64,000 bases of DNA from Lamellibrachia columna (taxonomy: Eukaryota; Annelida; Polychaeta; Sabellida; Siboglinidae), in the NCBI GenBank assembly GCA_963662155.1, contig OY759266.1, positions 963,501 to 1,027,500 of the forward strand. The letters run 5' to 3'. The translations under genes and the position numbers were made by a program. Every line of letters starts with the position of its first letter. Position 1 is the first letter of the stretch. Below, one piece after another: positions 56,795-64,000 of the stretch. The notes below the pieces were generated by a model. That model searched no databases, was not told the DNA's origin, and saw only the letters and a program-made list of their open reading frames with translations.

Positions 56795-56883
56795 ATAAAT
56801 GTGTGTGATTAAATGCAAGGAGCACAGTAAATAAGACAAACCAATTAAACATTATGGTAGAAGCTACTGATCCTCACATAATT
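56795..56883 (+). pseudogene. LINE E ORF2 start (endonuclease N-terminus)
   Basis: The plus strand reads LNARSTVNKTNQLNIMVEAT and DPHIIVT, the typical N-A-R-S-x-x-N-K beginning of CR1 endonucleases. A TGA stands just before it at 56801-56803. The frame then runs without a stop into the minisatellite (chimeric open frame 56854-57543). Confidence 0.8.
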
Positions 56884-59800
56884 GTCACACCTCTCTCCTC
56901 ATCCCACCCACGCAACCTCTCTCCTCATCCCACCCACGCAACCAGGTTATCCCGTGCTACACCTCTCCCCTCACCCCCACCCACACAACCAGGTTATCCC
57001 GTGCTACACCTCTCCCCTCACCCCCAGCCACACACACACACAACCAGGTTATCCCGCGCTACACCTCTCCCCTCACCCCCACCCACACAACCAGGTTATC
57101 CCGCGCTATACCTCTCCCCTCACCCCCACCCACACAACCAGGTTAACCGGTGTTACACCTCTCCCCTCACCCCCACCCACACAACCAAGTTATCCCGCGC
57201 TACACCTCTCCCCTCACCCCACCCACACACACACACAACCAGGTTATCCCGCGCTACACCTCTCCCCTCACCCCCACCCACACAACCAGGTTATCCCGCG
57301 CTATACCTCTCCCCTCACCCCCACCCACACAACCAGGTTAACCGGTGTTACACCTCTCCCCTCACCCCCACCCACACAACCAAGTTATCCCGCGCTACAC
57401 CTCTCCCCTCACCCCACCCACACACACACACAACCAGGTTATCCCGCGCTACACCTCTCCCCTCACCCCCACCCACACAACCAGGTTATCCCGCGCTATA
57501 CCTCTCCCCTCACCCCCACCCACACAACCAGGTTATCCCGTGATACACCTCTCTCCTCACCCCCACCCACACAACCAGGTTATCCCGCGCTACACCTCTC
57601 CCCTCACCCCCACCCACACAACCAGGTTATCCCACGCTACACCTCTCCCCTCACCCCCACCCACACACACACAACCAGGTTATCCCGCGCTACACCTCTC
57701 CCCTCACCCCCACCCACACACACACAACCAGGTTATCCCGCGCTACACCTCTCTCCTCACCCCCACCCACACAACCAGGTTATCCCGTGCTACACCTCTC
57801 TCCTCACCCCCACCCACACAACCAGGTTATCCCGTGCTACACCTCTCTCCTCACCCCACCCCCACACACACAACCAGGTTATCCCGTGCTACACCTCTCC
57901 CCTCACCCCCACCCACACAACCAGGTTATCCCGTGCTACACCTCTCTCCTCACCCCCACCCACACACACACAACCAGGTTATCCCGTGCTACACCTCTCC
58001 CCTCACCCCCACCCATACAACCAGGTTATCCCGTGCTACACTTCTCTCCTCACCCCCACCCCCACACACACAACCAGGTTATCCCGTGCTGCACCTCTCC
58101 CCTCACCCCCACCCACACAACCAGGTTATCCCGTGCTACACCTCTCTCCTCACCCCCACCCACACAACAAGGTTATCCCGTGCTACACCTCTCTCCTCAC
58201 CCCCACCCACACACACACAACCAGGTTATCCCGTGCTGCACCTCTCCCCTCACCCCCACACACACAACCAGGTTATCCCGTGCTACACCTCTCTCCTCAC
58301 CCCCACCCACACACACACAACCAGGTTATCCCGTGCTACACCTCTCTCCTCACCCCCACCCACACACACACAACCATGTTATCCCGTGCTGCACCTCTCC
58401 CCTCACCCCCACACACACAACCAGGTTATCCCGTGCTACACCTCTCTCCTCACCCCCACCCACACACACACAACCAGGTTATCCCGTGCTGCACCTCTCC
58501 CCTCACCCCCACCCACACAACCAGGTTATCCCGTGCTACACCTCTCTCCTCACCCCCACCCCCACACACACAACCAGGTTATCCCGTGCTGCACCTCTCC
58601 CCTCACCCCCACCCACACAACCAGGTTATCCCGTGCTACACCTCTCTCCTCACCCCCACCCACACACACACAACCAGGTTATCCCGTGCTGCACCTCTCC
58701 CCTCACCCCCACACACACAACCAGGTTATCCCGTGCTACACCTCTCTCCTCACCCCCACCCACACACACACAACCAGGTTATCCCGTGCTACACCTCTCT
58801 CCTCACCCCCACCCACACACACACAACCATGTTATCCCGTGCTGCACCTCTCCCCTCACCCCCACACACACAACCAGGTTATCCCGTGCTGCACCTCTCC
58901 CCTCACCCCCACACACACAACCAGGTTATCCCGTGCTACACCTCTCTCCTCACCCCCACCCACACACACACAACCAGGTTATCCCGTGCTGCACCTCTCC
59001 CCTCACCCCCACCCACACAACCAGGTTATCCCGTGCTACACCTCTCTCCTCACCCCCACCCCCACACACACAACCAGGTTATCCCGTGCTGCACCTCTCC
59101 CCTCACCCCCACCCACACAACCAGGTTATCCCGTGCTACACCTCTCTCCTCACCCCCACCCACACACACACAACCAGGTTATCCCGTGCTGCACCTCTCC
59201 CCTCACCCCCACCCACACAACCAGGTTATCCCGTGCTACACCTCTCTCCTCACCCCCACCCCCACACACACAACCAGGTTATCCCGTGCTACACCTCTCT
59301 CCTCACCCCCACCCACACACACACAACCAGGTTATCCCGTGCTGCACCTCTCCCCTCACCCCCACACACACAACCAGGTTATCCCGCGCTATACCTCTCC
59401 CCTCACCCCCACCCACACAACCAGGTTATCCCGTGATACACCTCTCTCCTCACCCCCACCCACACAACCAGGTTATCCCGCGCTACACCTCTCCCCTCAC
59501 CCCCACCCACACAACCAGGTTATCCCACGCTACACCTCTCCCCTCACCCCCACCCACACACACACAACCAGGTTATCCCGCGCTACACCTCTCCCCTCAC
59601 CCCCACCCACACACACACAACCAGGTTATCCCGCGCTACACCTCTCTCCTCACCCCCACCCACACAACCAGGTTATCCCGTGCTACACCTCTCTCCTCAC
59701 CCCCACCCACACAACCAGGTTATCCCGTGCTACACCTCTCTCCTCACCCCACCCCCATACACACAACCAGGTTATCCCGTGCTACACCTCTCCCCTCACC

Positions 59801-60942
59801 CCCACCCACACAACCAGGTTATCCCGTGCTACACCTCTCTCCTCACCCCCACCCACACACACACAACCAGGTTATCCCGTGCTACACCTCTCCCCTCACC
59901 CCCACCCATACAACCAGGTTATCCCGTGCTACACTTCTCTCCTCACCCCCACCCCCACACACACAACCAGGTTATCCCGTGCTGCACCTCTCCCCTCACC
60001 CCCACCCACACAACCAGGTTATCCCGTGCTACACCTCTCTCCTCACCCCCACCCACACAACCAGGTTATCCCGTGCTACACCTCTCTCCTCACCCCCACC
60101 CACACACACACAACCAGGTTATCCCGTGCTGCACCTCTCCCTCACCCCCACACACACAACCAGGTTATCCCGTGCTACACCTCTCTCCTCACCCCCACCC
60201 ACACACACACAACCAGGTTATCCCGTGCTACACCTCTCTCCTCACCCCCACCCACACACACACAACCATGTTATCCCGTGCTGCACCTCTCCCCTCACCC
60301 CCACACACACAACCAGGTTATCCCGTGCTACACCTCTCTCCTCACCCCCACCCACACACACACAACCATGTTATCCCGTGCTGCACCTCTCCCCTCACCC
60401 CCACACACACAACCAGGTTATCCCGTGCTACACCTCTCTCCTCACCCCCACCCACACACACACAACCAGGTTATCCCGTGCTGCACCTCTCCCCTCACCC
60501 CCACCCACACAACCAGGTTATCCCGTGCTACACCTCTCTCCTCACCCCCACCCCCACACACACAACCAGGTTATCCCGTGCTGCACCTCTCCCCTCACCC
60601 CCACCCACACAACCAGGTTATCCCGTGCTACACCTCTCTCCTCACCCCCACCCACACACACACAACCAGGTTATCCCGTGCTGCACCTCTCCCCTCACCC
60701 CCACACACACAACCAGGTTATCCCGTGCTACACCTCTCTCCTCACCCCCACCCACACACACACAACCAGGTTATCCCGTGCTGCACCTCTCCCCTCACCC
60801 CCACACACACAACCAGGTTATCCCGTGCTACACCTCTCCCCTCACCCCCACACACACAACCAGGTTATCCCGTGCTACACCTCTCTCCTCACCCCCACCC
60901 CCACCCACACAACCAGGTTATCCCGTGCTGCACCTCTCCCAA
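56884..60942 (+). repeat. 47/53-bp C-rich minisatellite, locus 2
   Basis: About 80 units containing AACCAGGTTATCCCGTGCTA, CACCTCTCCCCTCACCC and CCACCCACACA. The CA stretch varies (units of about 47 and 51-53 bp). A block of 1893 bp is tandemly duplicated: TGATACACCT at 57541 and 59434, CCCACGC at 57631 and 59524, and ACCCATACAACC at 58011 and 59904. Units with GTTAACCGGTGTTACACC at 57141 and 57336 tie it to locus 1 at 50.8 kb. The 1354- and 1206-residue frames are repeat read-through. Confidence 0.97.
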
Positions 60943-61590
60943 ATGACGTCATCCATAAACCATGACATTCTTGCCAGCACGATCTGGACGAAGTCGGTGG
61001 TCTTATATGAAATGCACGAATCAGAATTGAATGATATCAAGCGATAAGAGATATGATAATTATAATTGCGTTGGAATACAATTTCCATATGAGTGAGATA
61101 ATCAGCTGGCTACGCCGTCTATTGGCCGGGAGCGACAGACTGGCGGATTAAAGGCTTTGACGACAACACATTTACACGCGGCCAACAATCGCTCGGCGCG
61201 CGGGCGGCTTATGGGCGTCATGGAACGCTCGCGTCGACAATTGTGTTATGAAACCTCAATTACTTTGTTTTGCAACGGATAGTATTAATTAAAGACAGCG
61301 ATTAGCGTGATTCGATGCGACGTGGGGACGACGCGACACGCCCTCCCAACGCCTGTCACGAGGTTCTACATGGTCTTTCTCTTACAAAAGCGTCATTTTG
61401 TTAATTATGCTACGACAATAACCATTTTATTTTGCCAAAGTATCTCAAGATTATTTCAGTACATTATAATTGTACATTAATTTATACTCATCGTACATTT
61501 TGCACTAACATGAATGGTTTATAACAAGATATAAAAAGATAAGTAATGCAATGCAATATGTTGTATGTATTGTATGTATTGTATTGTATG
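60943..61590. other. No gene seen
   Basis: Unique sequence with a CpG-rich part at 61170-61350. Confidence 0.4.
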
Positions 61591-61594
61591 TTAT

Positions 61595-62217
61595 ATGTAT
61601 GTTGGCAATCTTTTACACAACGTCAATGTATGTATGTTGGCAATCCTCTACACAACGTCAATGTATGTGTGTTGGCAATCTTTTACACAACGTCAATGTA
61701 TGTGTGTTGGCAATCTTTTACACAACATCAATGTGTGTATGTTGGCAGTCTTTTACACAACGTCAATGTATGTGCGTTGGCAATCTTTTACACAACGTCA
61801 ATGTATGTGTGTTGGCAATCTTCTACACAACGTCAATGCATGTATGTTGGCAATCTCTTACACAACGTCAATGTATGTGTGCTGGCAATCTTTTACACAA
61901 CATCAATGTGTGTATGTTGGCAGTCTTGTACACAACGTCAATGTATGGGTGTGGGCAATCCTTTACACAATGTCAATGTATGGGTGTGGACAATCTTTTA
62001 CACAACGTCAATGTATGGGTGTGGGCAATCTTTTACACAACGTCAATGTATGGGTGTGGGCAATCCTTTACACAATGTCAATGTATGGGTGTGGACAATC
62101 TTTTACACAACGTCAATGTATGGGTGTGGGCAATCTTTTACACAACGTCAATGTATGGGTGTGGGCAATCCTTGACACAACGTCAATGTATGTGTGTTGG
62201 CAATCTTTTACACAAAT
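61595..62217 (+). repeat. 35-bp minisatellite, about 18 copies
   Basis: The unit is GTTGGCAATCTTTTACACAA plus CGTCAATGTATGTGT. The right part switches to GTGGGCAATC and ATGGGTGT variants, with a 105-bp (three-unit) sub-period. All three plus frames are open as a by-product. Confidence 0.97.
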
Positions 62218-62309
62218 GATTATAAAGAATAATTATAATGCCTCTTACTGCGATATTCATATCAGGTCAATTTTAAGCTGAACAGCCAAAACCTCTCCAC
62301 TATTGAAAC

Positions 62310-62341
62310 ACACGAACGCACGCACGCACGCACGCGCGCGG

Positions 62342-62374
<33 letters not shown>
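62310..62374. repeat. (ACGC)n and (CA)n microsatellite
   Basis: ACGC-type repeats are followed by about 16 CA dinucleotides. At 62415-62450 CAGGCGTGAGAC is repeated three times. Confidence 0.97.
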
Positions 62375-62375
<1 letters not shown>

Positions 62376-62450
62376 TTTTCATCTTCTTCTGTACGTATTG
62401 CCTCTATGCACTGCGCGAGACCAGGCGTGAGACCAGGCGTGAGACCAGGC

Positions 62451-63069
62451 GCCTCTCCATCCGTCTTCTTGGTCGCTGCTTCGCCGCACTGCGCAACAAA
62501 TTATTTCCATTCACCGCCGTAGGCAGATAACATTGTGAAAAGAAATCCCATGAGTCGAAATATCTGTTCTAGTGAGTGGTTTTTACACGTATTTTGTAGT
62601 TATATTGCTGAAGACAAAGAGCGTTCGGGTGCTGCACGGCCGGCGGGCGCATTCACTTAGAGCTGCTTGTGTAAAGAAATATCTCGGCCGTCGATACACC
62701 AATGACCTGTCGCCGTTCTAGATTACCGAGATGCAAATGTTTGTCAATGAGTCGTAGCTCGGAGCGCCAGAAACGTCTCGCAATGAGCCAAACAGACGAT
62801 TACTGACGGCGGCGTCAGGAAGGTGCAGAATACCAGGCCGATATCGGGTGACGGCGGGGCCAGTCGGAGATGAGGCGATTATTCTAATCAGATGCAGCTT
62901 GCAACATAATAATGCTCTGTATAATGTGGACTGCCTATATTCGCCACGTCAACCCAGTGGGACAGTTGCCCCCGGGGGACAGTTGCCCGGGGGGACAGCT
63001 CCCTGTTTACTGCGATAAAGGAAGATCGCTTTCTTTTGTGTTTTTTTCTCGTCATGTTTGCGTCTCGTT
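62451..63069. other. No gene seen
   Basis: Unique sequence. GGGACAGTTGCCCCCGGG-like text at 62960-62998 is a small duplication with inverted symmetry. Confidence 0.4.
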
Positions 63070-63072
63070 GTG

Positions 63073-64000
63073 GAGTCGACGTCTTCATTAGGGCCTGCCA
63101 GTGACATAGAGGCCAAGAGTCGACGTCTTCATTAGGGCCTGCCAGTGACATAGAGGCCAAGAGTCGACGTCTTCATTAGGGCCTGCCAGTGACATAGAGG
63201 CCACGAGTCGACGGCTTCATTAGGGCCTGCCAGTGACATAGAGGCCACGAGTCGACGGCTTCATTAGGGCCTGCCAGTGACACAGAGGCCAAGAGTCGAC
63301 GTCTTCATTAGGGCCTGCCAGTGACACAGAGGCCAAGAGTCGACGGCTTCATTAGGGCCTGCCAGTGACACAGAGGCCAAGAGTCGACGGCTTCATTAGG
63401 GCCTGCCAGTGACATAGAGGCCAAGAGTCGACGTCTTCATTAGGGCCTGCCAGTGACACAGAGGCCAAGAGTCGACGGCTTCATTAGGGCCTGCCAGTGA
63501 CACAGAGACCAAGAGTCGACGGCTTCATTAGGGCCTGCCAGTGATACGGAGGCCAAGAGTCGACGGCTTCATTAGGGCCTGCCAGTGACACGGAGGCCAA
63601 GAGTCGACGTCTTCGTTAGGGCCTGCCACTGACACGGAGGACAAACGTCGACGGCTTCGTTGGGGTCTGCCAGTGACGCGGAGGCCAAGAGTCGACGGCT
63701 TCATTAGGGCCTGTCAGTGACACAGAGGCCAAGAGTCGACGTCTTCGTTAGGGCCTGCCAGTGACACGGAGGCCAAACGTCGACGCCTTCGTTAGGGCCT
63801 GCCAGCGATACGGAGGCCAAGAGTCGACGGCTTCATTAGGGCCTGCCAGTGACGCAGAGGCCAAGAGTCGACGTATTCGTTAGGGCCTGCCAGTGCCACG
63901 GAGGCCAAGAGTCGACGGCTTCATTAGGGCCTGCCAGTGGCATAGAGGCCAAGAGTCGACGGCTTCATTAGGGCCTGCCAGTGACATAGAGGCCAAGAGT
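63073..64000 (+). repeat. 44-bp minisatellite, at least 21 copies, runs off the window
   Basis: The unit contains GAGTCGACGGCTTCATTAGG and GCCTGCCAGTGACATAGAGG. Variants (CGTCTTC/CGGCTTC, CATAG/CACAG/CACGG) are scattered, and divergence is greatest around 63600-63900. The same 44-bp length as the LINE D array is coincidental; the sequences are unrelated. Confidence 0.97.

Larger units (their letters stand above)
55530..56883 (+). mobile_element. CR1-like LINE, copy E: ORF1 and start of ORF2
   Basis: This is the 5' part of the family represented by copies A and B. From about 56660 to 56883 it aligns by eye with copy B (11455-11165, minus strand), with roughly 8 differences in the 75 bases at the ORF2 start. 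It contains ORF1 with a PHD-like finger and an esterase, then the first codons of the endonuclease. It stops at 56883, where the 47-bp minisatellite begins. Confidence 0.88.

Noticed and set aside
56882..61047. 1354- and 1206-residue proline/histidine/threonine-rich proteins
   Set aside because: These are read-through of the 47-bp minisatellite. All three plus frames are open with equivalent repeats, and there is no domain or plausible start.

Overview
This is eukaryotic, almost certainly metazoan, DNA. The evidence is two LINE groups, one CR1-like, a Ty3/gypsy LTR element, a hAT-type transposase relic, a TA-flanked foldback element, and long (AT)n and (CA)n runs. There are no operons and no bacterial start signals. 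The mixture resembles an aquatic invertebrate genome, but I cannot name the species. I see no intact host gene. By eye about 36 of the 64 kb is tandem repeat, in more than thirty arrays with periods from 2 to 93 bp. Most long open frames are repeat arrays read through because the period is a multiple of three, or because all frames are open.

Layout. 1-4965: 3' part of a Ty3/gypsy element (RNase H, integrase, polypurine tract, start of the LTR) with about 110 copies of a 27-bp minisatellite inside the end of pol. 4968-7415 and 8393-11455: two copies of one CR1-like LINE in opposite orientation, about 1 kb apart, with LTR-like sequence around them. 13.0-17.6 kb: minisatellites, several preceded by a repeated 60-bp module. 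18.8-22.5 kb: hAT-like transposase relic carrying a 93-bp array, beside 26-bp and 32-bp arrays. 23.1-28.1 kb: a minus-strand LINE (endonuclease to C-terminus) carrying four tandem arrays in its coding sequence. 28.2-37.2 kb: further arrays. 37.2-42.2 kb: a plus-strand LINE with two arrays and no RT core. 42.6-46.5 kb: G-rich and 21-bp arrays and tandem hairpins. 48.9-52.8 kb: AT tract and minisatellites. 53.4-54.4 kb: TA-flanked foldback element. 55.5-56.9 kb: ORF1 (PHD-like finger plus esterase) and the first codons of ORF2 of the CR1-like LINE, running straight into a 4-kb minisatellite. 61.6-64 kb: two more arrays.

The unifying observation is that several long arrays are amplifications of the host transposon's own coding sequence at the place where that motif belongs. 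Examples are the RT thumb KTEEYTI-like motif, the basic RPKGRPKQRW tail, the endonuclease HTTTW region, the CR1/L2 C-terminal AFSVAAPRVWNELP region and the hAT HSLNLAL helix. Several arrays then show long higher-order periods (622, 750, 297, 504 and 1893 bp). This points to a genome-wide process that turns short segments of dead transposons into minisatellites. All coordinates and repeat counts were read by eye. Family names come from motif recognition, not database searches.
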